Origin: an uncultured Amylibacter sp.
Lineage (GTDB): Bacteria; Pseudomonadota; Alphaproteobacteria; Rhodobacterales; Rhodobacteraceae
NCBI GenBank assembly: GCA_947497475.1
Contig: CANMGS010000001.1
Coordinates: forward strand, 930,001-994,000
Length of the DNA: 64,000 nucleotides
Direction of reading: 5' to 3'
Made by a program: the position numbers and the translations under genes. The notes under the pieces are model-generated. The model ran no database searches. It saw only the letters and a list, made by a program, of their open reading frames with translations, and was not told the DNA's origin. How positions within the stretch are numbered: the stretch's first letter is position 1; each line of letters opens with the position of its first letter. Of this stretch, positions 29,720 through 38,428 are shown one piece after another.

Positions 29720-30991
29720 TTAGGTGTTCATAGAATCGAAGAATTCAGAGTTTGTCTTCGTCTGTTTCAATTTACCCAACAAGAATTCAATCGCATCTGT
29801 TGTGCCCATTGGATTAAGGATACGACGCAGAACGAATGTTTTTGCCAGATCAACCTGATCCACTAGCAAGTCTTCCTTACGTGTACCAGATTTCAGGATA
29901 TCAATCGCAGGGAACACGCGCTTGTCTGCAATCTTACGATCCAGAACAATCTCAGAGTTACCTGTGCCTTTGAATTCTTCAAAGATAACTTCGTCCATAC
30001 GAGACCCTGTATCGATCAGAGCAGTCGCAACTATGGTTAATGAACCGCCTTCTTCGATATTACGTGCCGCACCAAAGAAACGTTTCGGGCGTTGTAGAGC
30101 ATTCGCATCCACACCACCTGTTAAAACCTTACCAGATGATGGAACCACCGTATTGAATGCACGGCCAAGGCGTGTGATGGAATCAAGAAGGATCACAACA
30201 TCACGTTTGTGTTCCACAAGGCGTTTGGCTTTTTCGATCACCATTTCAGACACGGCTACGTGACGTGTAGCAGGTTCGTCGAATGTAGAGGATACAACCT
30301 CACCTTTCACAGAACGTTGCATGTCTGTCACCTCTTCCGGACGTTCATCGATCAGAAGAACGATCAAATAACACTCAGGGTGGTTTTTCTCGATGGAATT
30401 CGCAATGTTTTGCAAAATTACTGTTTTACCAGTACGCGGTGGCGCCACGATTAAGGAACGTTGACCTTTACCAATTGGAGATACCAAATCGATTACACGC
30501 GCTGATTTATCTTTGATGGTCGGATCTTCGATTTCCATCTTCAGACGCTCATCAGGATAAAGCGGTGTTAGGTTGTCAAAGTGAACTTTGTGTTTTGCAT
30601 CTTCTGGATCACTAAAGTTAATAGAGATTGCTTTTGTCAGACCAAAATAACGTTCGCCTTCATTCGGCGCTTGAATAACACCTTCGACTGTATCGCCTGT
30701 GCGCAATGAATATTTGCGGATTTGAGCAGGGCTTACATAAATATCTTCGGGACCTGGCAGGTAGTTTGCCTCTGGTGAACGTAAGAAACCAAAACCATCT
30801 TGCAGCACTTCAAGAACACCGTCACCGACAATTTCTGATCCTTCTTCTGCCATTTCTTTCAAGATAGCGAACATCATATCGCCTTTGCGCATTGTTGATG
30901 CGTTTTCGATATCCAGTTCCTCTGCTGTCTTCAAAAGATTTGCAGGGCTTTTCGCTTTCAATTCTGAAAGGCTGATCGTCTGTTCTGTCAT
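29720..30991 (-). CDS. rho: Transcription termination factor Rho
   Basis: A 423-residue hexameric RNA-dependent helicase. The N-terminal Rho domain and OB-fold RNA-binding domain ([24 protein letters not shown]-type, with the DGFGFLR core) precede the ATPase with Walker A PPRTGKT, Walker [16 protein letters not shown] and the Q/R-loop residues near the C terminus. Length matches alphaproteobacterial Rho. It lies between hemJ and mnmE, in the conserved origin-proximal leftward cluster. Confidence 0.97.
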   Translation of the reverse strand: MTEQTISLSELKAKSPANLLKTAEELDIENASTMRKGDMMFAILKEMAEEGSEIVGDGVLEVLQDGFGFLRSPEANYLPGPEDIYVSPAQIRKYSLRTGDTVEGVIQAPNEGERYFGLTKAISINFSDPEDAKHKVHFDNLTPLYPDERLKMEIEDPTIKDKSARVIDLVSPIGKGQRSLIVAPPRTGKTVILQNIANSIEKNHPECYLIVLLIDERPEEVTDMQRSVKGEVVSSTFDEPATRHVAVSEMVIEKAKRLVEHKRDVVILLDSITRLGRAFNTVVPSSGKVLTGGVDANALQRPKRFFGAARNIEEGGSLTIVATALIDTGSRMDEVIFEEFKGTGNSEIVLDRKIADKRVFPAIDILKSGTRKEDLLVDQVDLAKTFVLRRILNPMGTTDAIEFLLGKLKQTKTNSEFFDSMNT

Positions 30992-31102
30992 AACGGATGT
31001 CTCGTATGTATTTGCAGATATATGTTTAGAAAAAGCTTATAAACGGTGGGGGACACCAAGCTGTTGGCTTTCTTTAACCGTAAATTGAAAAAAGAGTCAA
31101 AA

Positions 31103-31555
31103 TTAAAATGGGCGGGCTATAACCATGACGACAATGATAATCATCAAAAGCGTCGGTACCTCGTTAGCAATTCTGTAACCTTTACCACTTAAACGTGGTT
31201 GACCCTTTGCTAATAACTTTCGCTCTTTTGACAACCAGCCATGAAATGCAGACATTAAAATAACCATCAATGCTTTAACCCAAGGCCAACCTTCTGACCA
31301 ATCAATGATACCCGGTGTCGAAACCAATAAGATACCACATAACCATGTGACGACCATTGCAGGATTTATAATCCGTTTTAAAAGAAGCAATTCCCATTTC
31401 TCTACTGTTTCTTTGGGATTAAAATACTCTGGTTTTGTTTCTACGTGATACACGAACAACCGTGGAAGATAGAGCATACCTGCCATCCAAGAGATAACGG
31501 CCAAAATGTGAAGTGTTTTGATCCATGGGTATAGGGCGCTTAGTATATCAGTCAT
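31103..31555 (-). CDS. hemJ: Protoporphyrinogen oxidase HemJ
   Basis: A 150-residue integral membrane protein that oxidises protoporphyrinogen IX to protoporphyrin IX, the penultimate step of haem synthesis, in bacteria lacking HemY/HemG. The family start is clear (WIKTLHILAVISWMAGMLYLPRLFVYH) and contains conserved His16 and His37. Several membrane helices follow, with LMVILMSAFHGWLSKE and EVPTLLMIIIVVMVIARPF near the end. It is the origin-proximal gene of the leftward cluster. Many related genomes carry hemE and hemH here as well; they are not seen in this position. Confidence 0.93.
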   Translation of the reverse strand: MTDILSALYPWIKTLHILAVISWMAGMLYLPRLFVYHVETKPEYFNPKETVEKWELLLLKRIINPAMVVTWLCGILLVSTPGIIDWSEGWPWVKALMVILMSAFHGWLSKERKLLAKGQPRLSGKGYRIANEVPTLLMIIIVVMVIARPF

Positions 31556-31660
31556 TTCTCTCGATCCGTTTTATAGAACCCTATAATATATATTATATAT
31601 AGAAAGGTAGTTGTTTGATGTAGGGACACTGGAACGCAGGGATAAAATTACTATCCACTA

Positions 31661-31740
31661 AAAATATAAAGTAAATTTAATAAAGATAAATTATACATTA
31701 TCTAATTAATATGTTTTAAATCATATACTTAAAAGAATAA
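31661..31740. other. AT-rich candidate DNA-unwinding element
   Basis: Eighty consecutive bases with 8 G/C (10%), counted by hand, on one flank of the DnaA-box cluster. Position and composition fit a duplex-unwinding element. The next tract upstream (31583-31601) is also nearly pure A/T. Confidence 0.55.
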
Positions 31741-31744
31741 AACC

Positions 31745-31753
31745 TGTGGAAAA
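31745..31753 (-). promoter_or_regulatory. DnaA box (consensus)
   Basis: Reads TTTTCCACA on the minus strand, matching TTWTNCACA. It lies directly beside the AT-rich tract. Confidence 0.6.
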
Positions 31754-31769
31754 CATGAGGATTGATTAT

Positions 31770-31787
31770 TCATTCACATAATTCACA
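31770..31787 (+). promoter_or_regulatory. Two abutting DnaA-like 9-mers
   Basis: TCATTCACA at 31770-31778 and TAATTCACA at 31779-31787 follow one another with no spacer, each one base away from TTATTCACA. Tandem weak boxes of this kind are typical of cooperative DnaA loading sites. Confidence 0.5.
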
Positions 31788-31810
31788 ACACTAATTTGTA
31801 AGTTATAGGT

Positions 31811-31819
31811 TGTGGGTAA
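31811..31819 (-). promoter_or_regulatory. DnaA box (one mismatch)
   Basis: Reads TTACCCACA on the minus strand, one mismatch from TTATCCACA. Confidence 0.45.
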
Positions 31820-31910
31820 AAAATTGCGGATCGGGTTTAAAATACCAAGTTTTCCCGAAATCTTAAAAAACCGTGAATTCTATTAACTTCTCCCGAATTT
31901 AATGTACAAG

Positions 31911-31919
31911 TTATGCACA
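31911..31919 (+). promoter_or_regulatory. DnaA box (consensus)
   Basis: TTATGCACA, a full match to TTWTNCACA, 42 bp before the maf start. Confidence 0.6.
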
Positions 31920-31933
31920 CCCCTTAGGGATAG

Positions 31934-31942
31934 TTTTTCACA
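31934..31942 (+). promoter_or_regulatory. DnaA box (consensus)
   Basis: TTTTTCACA, a full match to TTWTNCACA, 18 bp before the maf start codon and close to its SD, so DnaA binding here could also affect maf transcription. Confidence 0.5.
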
Positions 31943-31960
31943 AGCTTTTAAGGATGATCT

Positions 31961-32557
31961 GTGACTTCTGTGATATTGGCATCTGGATCTGAAATCCGTG
32001 CAAACCTTCTTAGAAATGCTGGCGTGACCTTTGATGTTAAGGTGGCGCGCATTGATGAGGCAGCGATTATTGCATCCTTATGGCAAGAGAATGCTAAGCC
32101 ACATGATGTGGTGGATACACTTGCAGAGTATAAGGCGGCACGTATTGCTGCGAAACACCCAGAAAGCTTGGTGATTGGCTGTGATCAGATTTTAGTTTGT
32201 GATAAAAAGATTTATGAAAAGGTCGACAGCCTGGATGCAGCCCGCGAAAAACTAATGTCTTTGCGGGGTAAGGCCCATCAATTGATGTCTGCCGTGGTGA
32301 TTTTCGAAGATGGTAAACCTGTCTGGCGCCAAATTGGGCGGGCTCAACTTATTATGCGTGATTTTTCAGATGAGTTTATCGACACATATCTGGAGCGAAA
32401 TGGCACAGATATTCTAAGTTCCGTTGGATGTTATAAATTAGAGGAAGAGGGCGCACAGCTGTTCACCCGTATCCAAGGGGATTACTTCACAATCCTTGGA
32501 ATACCTTTATTAGAAGTCTTGGGGCTTTTACGCACACGTGGAGTATTAGAAAACTGA
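31961..32557 (+). CDS. maf: Maf-like nucleotide pyrophosphatase
   Basis: A 198-residue Maf/HAM1-related nucleoside triphosphate pyrophosphatase that acts on modified or non-canonical nucleotides. The start VILASGSEIRANLLRNAGV matches the family's N-terminal motif, with conserved ASGS and Arg; VIGCDQIL corresponds to the acidic/Gln active-site strand and SVGCYKLEEEG to the C-terminal motif. The start codon is GTG at 31961, supported by AAGGA at 31950-31954 six bases upstream. It is the first rightward gene from the proposed origin and overlaps aroE by one base. Confidence 0.88.
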   Translation: MTSVILASGSEIRANLLRNAGVTFDVKVARIDEAAIIASLWQENAKPHDVVDTLAEYKAARIAAKHPESLVIGCDQILVCDKKIYEKVDSLDAAREKLMSLRGKAHQLMSAVVIFEDGKPVWRQIGRAQLIMRDFSDEFIDTYLERNGTDILSSVGCYKLEEEGAQLFTRIQGDYFTILGIPLLEVLGLLRTRGVLEN

Positions 32558-33387
32558 TGAGTGATACCATTAAAAAAGCAGGTGTTGTCGGCTGGCCGAT
32601 TGAACAAAGCAAGTCGCCAATCATTCATGGTCATTGGCTGGAACAACTTGGTATTGCAGGCAGCTATATAAAGATTGCAATCGCCCCTGAAAGTTTTGAG
32701 CAAGATATTCGACAACTTATCGAAGACGGTTTTGGTGGATGTAATGTAACCATCCCCCATAAAGAAGCAGCATTGGCAATGGCGGATGTAGTTTCGGATC
32801 GGGCACAAGCAATTGGCGCATCCAATACTTTGGTTTTCAAAGATGGTAAAATTCATGCGGATAACACCGATGGTGTGGGCTTTATCAGTAATCTGAAACA
32901 ATTAGCGCCGAATTGGGATGCAACGCTTGGCCCTGCATTGGTTTTGGGTGCTGGTGGTGCTGCGCGTGCGATTGTTTATTCGTTATTACAAGAAGGCGCA
33001 CCTTCGGTTGTGATTGCAAACAGAACACAAGCCAAAGCGCAAACGCTTGCGGATTTCTTTGGGGATCAGGTGACTGCAATAGCTATGGATCAAGTTGCAG
33101 ATGTTTTGGGTGATATACAAACATTGGTGAATACCACATCATTAGGAATGGTCGGTCAGCCCGATTTGGTTCTGGATATTACTGGGTTGCCAAAAACAGC
33201 ACTGGTGACGGACATTGTTTATAATCCACTTGAAACAGACCTGTTGAAACAAGCCACATCATTGGGCCTTATGACAGTAGACGGGATTGGCATGTTGCTG
33301 CACCAAGCCGTTCCTGGATTTGAAGCGTGGTTTGGAGCGCACCCAACAGTTGATGATATTTTGCGCGAAAAGGTATTGTCCGCATGA
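32557..33387 (+). CDS. aroE: Shikimate dehydrogenase
   Basis: A 276-residue NADPH-dependent shikimate dehydrogenase, fourth step of the shikimate pathway to aromatic amino acids. The shikimate-binding motif GWPIEQSKSPIIH starts near residue 12; NVTIPHKEAA holds the catalytic Lys; the Rossmann motif is VLGAGGAARAIVYSLL, followed by ANRT for NADP selectivity. It overlaps maf (ATGA-type, one base) and coaE (4 bp). Confidence 0.96.
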   Translation: MSDTIKKAGVVGWPIEQSKSPIIHGHWLEQLGIAGSYIKIAIAPESFEQDIRQLIEDGFGGCNVTIPHKEAALAMADVVSDRAQAIGASNTLVFKDGKIHADNTDGVGFISNLKQLAPNWDATLGPALVLGAGGAARAIVYSLLQEGAPSVVIANRTQAKAQTLADFFGDQVTAIAMDQVADVLGDIQTLVNTTSLGMVGQPDLVLDITGLPKTALVTDIVYNPLETDLLKQATSLGLMTVDGIGMLLHQAVPGFEAWFGAHPTVDDILREKVLSA

Positions 33388-33992
33388 GCGATTTATATGT
33401 TCTTGGCTTAACCGGCTCTATCGGTATGGGAAAATCCACAACTGCAGAAATGTTCCGCGATGCGGGTATTGCGGTTTGGGATGCAGATGCAGCCGTGCAT
33501 GAACTTTATACCGATCACACGGAAACCATTGAACAGATCGCAGAGCTTGCTCCGATTGCAGTGACAGCAGACGGTGTGAACCGCGATGTTCTGCGCGGTC
33601 TTTTACAGGCGGACAAAACCCTGTTCCCACAACTAGAAAAAATCGTACACCCCGCCATTCGTATGCATCGCCAAGCCTTTGTGGATGCGTGCAAAGAGCA
33701 TGGTTTGAAATTAGCAGTGGTCGATATCCCGTTGCTATATGAAACAGGTGCGCAAGAATGGCTGGATGGTGTTTTGGTGGTTTCAGTTGATGCTGACACA
33801 CAGCGCAAACGGGTTATGGCACGCAAAGGTATGACCAAAGAGGTTTTCAAAATGATATCTAGCAAACAATTGCCCGATGCCGAAAAACGCGAACGTGCAG
33901 ATTTTATCATTGAAACGAAAACACTGGATCAAACGCGCGCAGATGTTCATACTCTGATCAAACAATTGATTGGTGAGCTGCCGAATGCGTGA
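33384..33992 (+). CDS. coaE: Dephospho-CoA kinase
   Basis: A 202-residue P-loop kinase that phosphorylates the 3'-hydroxyl of dephospho-CoA, the last step of CoA synthesis. Walker A is GLTGSIGMGKSTTAEMF near residues 7-23; AVWDADAAVHELY is the CoaE-specific substrate motif, and the lid residues sit in RKRVMARKGMTKE. Its ATG overlaps aroE by 4 bp and its end overlaps dnaQ by 8 bp. Confidence 0.96.
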   Translation: MSDLYVLGLTGSIGMGKSTTAEMFRDAGIAVWDADAAVHELYTDHTETIEQIAELAPIAVTADGVNRDVLRGLLQADKTLFPQLEKIVHPAIRMHRQAFVDACKEHGLKLAVVDIPLLYETGAQEWLDGVLVVSVDADTQRKRVMARKGMTKEVFKMISSKQLPDAEKRERADFIIETKTLDQTRADVHTLIKQLIGELPNA

Positions 33993-34683
33993 AATCGTTT
34001 GGGATACAGAAACAACGGGTTTTGACCCGCAAAGCGGTGACCGCTTGGTGGAAATCGGTGCTGTTGAGTTGATGAACCATATGCCAACAGGCAAAGTTTA
34101 TCATCAATACATCAACCCCGAACGATCTATGCCAGCAGAGGCATTTGCGGTTCACGGATTGGGTGATGAGTTTTTGGCGGATAAACCGTTGTTCAAATCT
34201 ATCGCACAAGAATTCCTTGATTTTATTGGTGATGCAAAGATCGTTGCACATAACGCAAAATTCGATATGCGGTTTATCAATGCAGAGTTGGAATGGGTGG
34301 GCATTGCGCCAATCCCAATGACCCAATCTGTGGATACGTTGGAAATCGCCCGTAAGAAATTCCCGGGTGCGCAGAATTCGCTAGACGCTTTATGTCGTCG
34401 TTTTGGTATTGATAACTCTGCCCGTGAAAAACACGGCGCTTTGCTCGATTCCGAGATTTTGGCAGAAGTGTATTTGGAGTTGGTGGGTGGTCGCCAGCCA
34501 GACTTTGCACTAAGTGTTGTCGCGGGTCAGGATGTTTCTGGTCAGAAAACGGCGGGTGCATCAGCGGCTGTTTCGCCAAGATCAAAGGCTTTGCCATCTA
34601 AACTGACAGCAGATGAAGCCAAAGCGCATCAAGAGTTTATAGATAAACTCGGATCAGATGCGCTTTGGAATAAGTTTAGTTAG
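33985..34683 (+). CDS. dnaQ: DNA polymerase III epsilon subunit (3'-5' proofreading exonuclease)
   Basis: About 232 residues. DEDD-family exonuclease motifs are visible: Exo I as D7-T-E9-T-T-G, Exo II as AHNAKFDMRF, Exo III in the HGALLDSEILAEVYLEL segment. The C-terminal ~45 residues probably bind the alpha subunit. The start is taken as the ATG at 33985, which begins MREIVWDTETTG as in relatives; a TTG five codons upstream also fits the frame but has no support. It ends the origin-proximal rightward operon and overlaps convergent secB by 8 bp. Confidence 0.95.
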   Translation: MREIVWDTETTGFDPQSGDRLVEIGAVELMNHMPTGKVYHQYINPERSMPAEAFAVHGLGDEFLADKPLFKSIAQEFLDFIGDAKIVAHNAKFDMRFINAELEWVGIAPIPMTQSVDTLEIARKKFPGAQNSLDALCRRFGIDNSAREKHGALLDSEILAEVYLELVGGRQPDFALSVVAGQDVSGQKTAGASAAVSPRSKALPSKLTADEAKAHQEFIDKLGSDALWNKFS

Positions 34684-35158
34684 CAGGTTCTTTTTGCTCT
34701 GCTGCCATACGAGCCAATTCGGCGCGGTAAAGCTGAACGAAATCGATATTATCAATGTTCAATGGTGGGAAACCACCGTCAGCAGTTACGTCACGTGCAA
34801 TACGGCGTACAAATGGGAACAACATACGAGGGCATTCGATCATTAGGAATGGGTGCAGTTGATCTTCTGGAACGTTTTCAATGTGGAAGATACCAGCGTA
34901 ATCGATTTCTAGGAGAAAAATTGTATCTTCACCATTTACTGCAGAAATCGTTAGCTTTTGAATAACCTCGTATTGGTTTTCATTGCCTTTGCGAGCATCC
35001 AAATTCACCTGAACGCTGATGTCAGGCTGAGCAGACAAATTAGTATTTTTTTGTGCGGCTACGTTTTCAAACGATAGGTCGCGGATGTATTGGTTAACTA
35101 TTTGCATACGTGGAGCTTGTTGCTCTTCGTTTGCTGCTGCTTTTTCTTCTTCAGCCAT
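34676..35158 (-). CDS. secB: Protein-export chaperone SecB
   Basis: About 160 residues, with a Glu/Ala-rich N terminus (MAEEEKAAANEEQ), then the SecB core: PRMQIVNQYIRDLSFENV, the beta strands with DISVQVNLDARK, and the C-terminal SecA-contacting region PPLNIDNIDFVQLY. It keeps precursor proteins unfolded and passes them to SecA, also encoded in this window. The start is set at the ATG at 35158, the family's usual position. Located between dnaQ (convergent) and fxsA (same strand). Confidence 0.95.
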   Translation of the reverse strand: MAEEEKAAANEEQQAPRMQIVNQYIRDLSFENVAAQKNTNLSAQPDISVQVNLDARKGNENQYEVIQKLTISAVNGEDTIFLLEIDYAGIFHIENVPEDQLHPFLMIECPRMLFPFVRRIARDVTADGGFPPLNIDNIDFVQLYRAELARMAAEQKEPAN

Positions 35159-35235
35159 TTTATGCTCCGTAATAGAATTCCGAAGCTTCCTAGCAGTAAT
35201 AACAGTACCGCACAACGCGTTTTAAGAGGTGTGCC

Positions 35236-35721
35236 TTAGCGTTTTGTCCAACCAGAATCACCAGGCTTGGCATCATCATCGTCAACCACAGTATAATCCG
35301 CATCATAAACATCAGGATCACCAGGCTTTTGCTGCTGCGGTTGCCCTTGATTCATCACAACGAAATTGCCACTGCTGAACATTTTAGTAGCGCCCCATTT
35401 GATCAGCGCAGACCGTATTTGCGGGATCAGCAGAGCAAAACCCACGCCATCCGTAAAAAAACCAGGCGTCAGCAATAAAACACCAGAAACAAGGATCAGC
35501 GCACCATGTACCATTGGATCAACAGGGTTTTCGCCTGTTTGCATGGTCGATTGTAGGCGCGCCATGGTGGACAGACCTTGGGTGCGCAACATTGTTGTAC
35601 CGATAAAGGCAGTCAAAATAACGATCGCCAAAGTAGGCCACAGGCCTAAAAGCCCGCCAACTTGTATAAACAAAGCGATTTCAATGATTGGAATCAGAAT
35701 AAAGATCAAAAGTAGCGGCAT
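35236..35721 (-). CDS. fxsA: FxsA family membrane protein
   Basis: A 161-residue inner-membrane protein. It starts MPLLLIFILIPIIEIALFIQVGG and continues with the FxsA core GLWPTLAIVILTAFIGTTMLRTQGL, then a second hydrophobic hairpin (ALILVSGVLLLTPGFFTDGVGFALLIP), and a hydrophilic, acidic C-terminal tail. In E. coli FxsA overexpression relieves phage T7 exclusion by the F plasmid; its normal role is unclear. The start is placed at the ATG at 35721, preceded by AAGGGAA; the frame extends further upstream without family support. It is divergent from the Tim44-like gene. Confidence 0.9.
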   Translation of the reverse strand: MPLLLIFILIPIIEIALFIQVGGLLGLWPTLAIVILTAFIGTTMLRTQGLSTMARLQSTMQTGENPVDPMVHGALILVSGVLLLTPGFFTDGVGFALLIPQIRSALIKWGATKMFSSGNFVVMNQGQPQQQKPGDPDVYDADYTVVDDDDAKPGDSGWTKR

Positions 35722-35839
35722 ATTTTCCCTTTCGGCACACTCACTATATAGTTGGTGGACTTGACGTATCCAAGAACATAAATATGTGTAAGTCAGAAGA
35801 TTGCTAGTGATCTTCCCGAATTTCTTGAAAGAGAGCCTT

Positions 35840-36499
35840 ATGAGCCCAGCTGTTATCCAACTCCTCGTTCTTGCTGCAATTGCTGTATTCTTGTTCCTAC
35901 GTTTGAAAAACGTATTGGGCACACGCGATGGTTTTGAACCTAAAATTGATGCTTCTGCAAAACCCGCCCCTAAAAAGAAAACATCTTTTGAAGTAATCGA
36001 AGGTGGATTGGACCCTGATATTACAGACCATGTTGAAATGGACAGCGATGCGGGTCAGGCATTTGTGAAAATGAAAACTTCTGAACCAGATTTCACACTG
36101 GAAGAATTTCAAAATGGTGCGCGCCAAGCCTATGAAATGATTCTTATGGCGTTCGAGGGCGATGATCTGGAAACACTGGAACAATTCCTTGCAAAAGATG
36201 TTTACGAAAGCTTTGCCGCTGTGATCGAAGCGCGCCAAGAGGCGGGCTATAAAGTGAATGCAAACTTTATCGGTATCCGTGAAATGAAAATCATGGACGG
36301 TATATTTGACCCGAAAACAAACGAAGGTGAAATCACGATGAAGTTCACGGGCGAATTGGTCAGCTTTGTTGAGGATGCCAAAGGCAAAGTCATCGAAGGC
36401 AACCGCGATGTGATTAAGCGCCAGACAGATGTTTGGACTTTCGCGAAAACTTTCGGTAATGACGATCCAAATTGGGAACTTGTTGCAACGGGTGAATAA
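35840..36499 (+). CDS. timA: Tim44/TimA family membrane-anchored adaptor
   Basis: A 219-residue protein with an N-terminal membrane anchor (AVIQLLVLAAIAVFLFLRL) and a C-terminal Tim44-like domain (about residues 90-219: FLAKDVYESFAAVIEARQEAGY, MKFTGELVSFV, DVWTFAKTF). Tim44 is the mitochondrial import-motor scaffold; alphaproteobacterial relatives (TimA) are linked to membrane protein handling. The ATG at 35840 starts the family's usual N terminus. It is divergent from fxsA and followed 5 bp later by the Smr gene. Confidence 0.85.
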   Translation: MSPAVIQLLVLAAIAVFLFLRLKNVLGTRDGFEPKIDASAKPAPKKKTSFEVIEGGLDPDITDHVEMDSDAGQAFVKMKTSEPDFTLEEFQNGARQAYEMILMAFEGDDLETLEQFLAKDVYESFAAVIEARQEAGYKVNANFIGIREMKIMDGIFDPKTNEGEITMKFTGELVSFVEDAKGKVIEGNRDVIKRQTDVWTFAKTFGNDDPNWELVATGE

Positions 36500-36504
36500 A
36501 TCAC

Positions 36505-37077
36505 ATGTCAGCCAAAAAACTTTCGGACGAAGACAAAGCGCTGTGGCGCAGTGTCACCGAAAGGGTTGAACCTATCCGTGAAACTTATGATTTCACACCA
36601 TCCGCCAAAGCAAAACTAAAGACAGAAACGTCTAAACCCAAACGCGATCCAATCAAACAATTCCGCATTGGCGAAAAACCACGGCAACCTTGGTCACCGC
36701 CAAGTGGATCGCGCACACCCAAAGATGTGACCCCGCATATGGATAAGAAAAACTTTCAACGTTTGGTGCGGGGAAAGTTGGAAATTGACGGCAAGCTTGA
36801 TCTGCATGGCATGACACAAGAGCAGGCAAAAATTGCTTTGCGGTCAAAAGTTTTACAAGCACACAGTTCCGGTAAGCGGTTGATTTTAGTGGTGACGGGC
36901 AAGGGCAAACACCGCGTTGATGAATTCAATCGCAACGTCATAGGTGTGCTGCGCCAAAATGTTCCGCAGTGGTTGCGACAACCGCCGCTTTCCTCTGTTG
37001 TGTTGGAAGTCACTCAAGCCCAACAGCGCCATGGTGGTGATGGCGCGTTTTACGTTTATCTACGCAGGAATCGCTGA
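36505..37077 (+). CDS. Smr-domain protein
   Basis: A 190-residue protein with a basic, low-complexity N-terminal half and a C-terminal Smr domain (about residues 93-188): the LDLHGMT motif, TGKGKHR (the TGxGxxS-type loop variant), and a WLRQPPL helix before the last strand. Smr domains act as RNA or DNA endonucleases in some proteins; here the specific role is unknown. It follows the TimA gene by 5 bp. Its last 22 bp overlap the convergent MFS transporter gene. Many roseobacters carry a lytic transglycosylase gene (mltA) between these two genes; none is present here. Confidence 0.85.
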   Translation: MSAKKLSDEDKALWRSVTERVEPIRETYDFTPSAKAKLKTETSKPKRDPIKQFRIGEKPRQPWSPPSGSRTPKDVTPHMDKKNFQRLVRGKLEIDGKLDLHGMTQEQAKIALRSKVLQAHSSGKRLILVVTGKGKHRVDEFNRNVIGVLRQNVPQWLRQPPLSSVVLEVTQAQQRHGGDGAFYVYLRRNR

Positions 37078-38276
37078 ACCGCATAATAGGTTAATCCGCT
37101 GATGGCCATAATATAGATTGCGTACCCAATCATCTGATCTGGGAAACTATAGCCGAAATCAATCAACTGTCCCGTCAGCGCTGGGCCAATCGCGGAACCA
37201 ATCACCATAAAAGCTGCCGTCAGTGCTTTGATCGCACCGACATGTTTTGTGCCGTAAACTTCTGACCAAAACGCTACAGATACAGTGCTGTAAGCACCGT
37301 GCATGATTGCCATGAATGCCAATGCACTCAAAGCTCCAAACAGGCTTTTAGAAAATGCAAAGACAACAAACCCTATTGCCAATGGCATCAGTACAAAGGG
37401 TATCAGTTTTATACTGCCCCATTTATCGACAGCCCAACCAAAGATAAGCGAGGCGATAACAGCAGTGGCCGTGTAAATCGGGAAAAGTGAAACAAATTCT
37501 GTATGAGTCCAACCTTTTACTTCGGCAATATGAGCCTGTTGAAAAAACACGGCAGTGATGAAAAGGCTTGGCGCCATCACCATAGGCGTTAGGTACCAGA
37601 AAAGCGGATGCACCAAAGCATCCATGCGCGTCCAGTGTTTTCCATACATACCAACGGCTTGTGTGTTTTCGGAAATGGATTGCGGTGTGCGTTCTGCTTT
37701 TAAAAGTGTGCGCAGCAAACCTATGAAAAGCAGTGACAGAAAAGCTGCAGCAACCCAAATAGTTTGCCAAGGGATAAATGCAATCAAAACCACAACAACC
37801 AAAGGTAAGAAAGCTTCGCCAATCGAAAACCCCAAAGATGCTATCGCCACAGCTTTGCCACGGGTTTTCGTATACCAACGCGCCATGGATACCATTGCGA
37901 TATGAAACATCATGCCTTGCCCACACAAGCGCAGGCCAAAAATAACAAACGGCAATAGCCAAACATTGGAATTAAAAGCCATCGCCAAACAGAATAGGGA
38001 CATCAGTACCAACAAAACAGTGACCAATGCGCGTGCCCTAAAATGATCCGCCAAACCGCCCGCCCATATCATCAACAGACCTGATGCCGTGGTGCCAATG
38101 GCATATAAAGTACCCCACTCGCCGTCAGTCAGCGTATAGGTTTCCATGATTTGTTTGGCGAATATGGAGATGAAAAACGTTTGCCCAAAACACGTGGCAA
38201 AGGTCATTACTCCGCCAGCAAACAGCCAGCGCGAATTGGTGCGTATGAATTCTAGAATGGACATGTCTTTGGGCAC
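37056..38276 (-). CDS. MFS transporter
   Basis: A 406-residue major facilitator protein with about 12 predicted transmembrane segments. The MFS motif A-like loop between helices 2 and 3 is WAGGLADHFRARALVTV. The two halves are linked by a hydrophilic loop around LLKAERTPQSISENTQA. Substrate is unknown; no linked metabolic genes point to one. It is convergent with the Smr gene (22-bp overlap) and divergent from a lipoprotein gene. An internal ATG four codons in is an alternative start. Confidence 0.85.
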   Translation of the reverse strand: MPKDMSILEFIRTNSRWLFAGGVMTFATCFGQTFFISIFAKQIMETYTLTDGEWGTLYAIGTTASGLLMIWAGGLADHFRARALVTVLLVLMSLFCLAMAFNSNVWLLPFVIFGLRLCGQGMMFHIAMVSMARWYTKTRGKAVAIASLGFSIGEAFLPLVVVVLIAFIPWQTIWVAAAFLSLLFIGLLRTLLKAERTPQSISENTQAVGMYGKHWTRMDALVHPLFWYLTPMVMAPSLFITAVFFQQAHIAEVKGWTHTEFVSLFPIYTATAVIASLIFGWAVDKWGSIKLIPFVLMPLAIGFVVFAFSKSLFGALSALAFMAIMHGAYSTVSVAFWSEVYGTKHVGAIKALTAAFMVIGSAIGPALTGQLIDFGYSFPDQMIGYAIYIMAISGLTYYAVQRFLRR

Positions 38277-38428
38277 TCTTACTGTTTTGACACCGTGTGT
38301 AAATACGCAGCCAAAGCATGATCACAGCTTTACAAGGAAAATCAAACACCTGTGTTCTGCCCTAGTAATCCGTATTTTCGATATTAAATGATAATCAGTC
38401 AAATAACGAATATGGATGGACCAGAGTT

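Larger units (their letters stand above)
31556..31960. other. oriC: Probable chromosomal replication origin (oriC)
   Basis: A 405-bp gene-free gap between hemJ (leftward) and maf (rightward). Transcription diverges from it on both sides over many kilobases. Established alphaproteobacterial synteny puts the origin between the parAB-gidBA-mnmE-rho-hem cluster and maf-aroE-coaE-dnaQ. The gap holds an 80-bp tract with only 8 G/C bases (31661-31740) followed by two consensus TTWTNCACA DnaA boxes on the plus strand, one on the minus strand and three one-mismatch copies. No ORF of gene-like quality is present. Confidence 0.8.

Noticed and set aside
31706-31719. Two TTAA motifs with six bases between them in the origin gap, reminiscent of CtrA half-sites
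   Set aside because: The CtrA consensus needs TTAA-N7-TTAA; the spacing is 6 here and 9 to the next one. In an A/T-rich tract TTAA is expected by chance.
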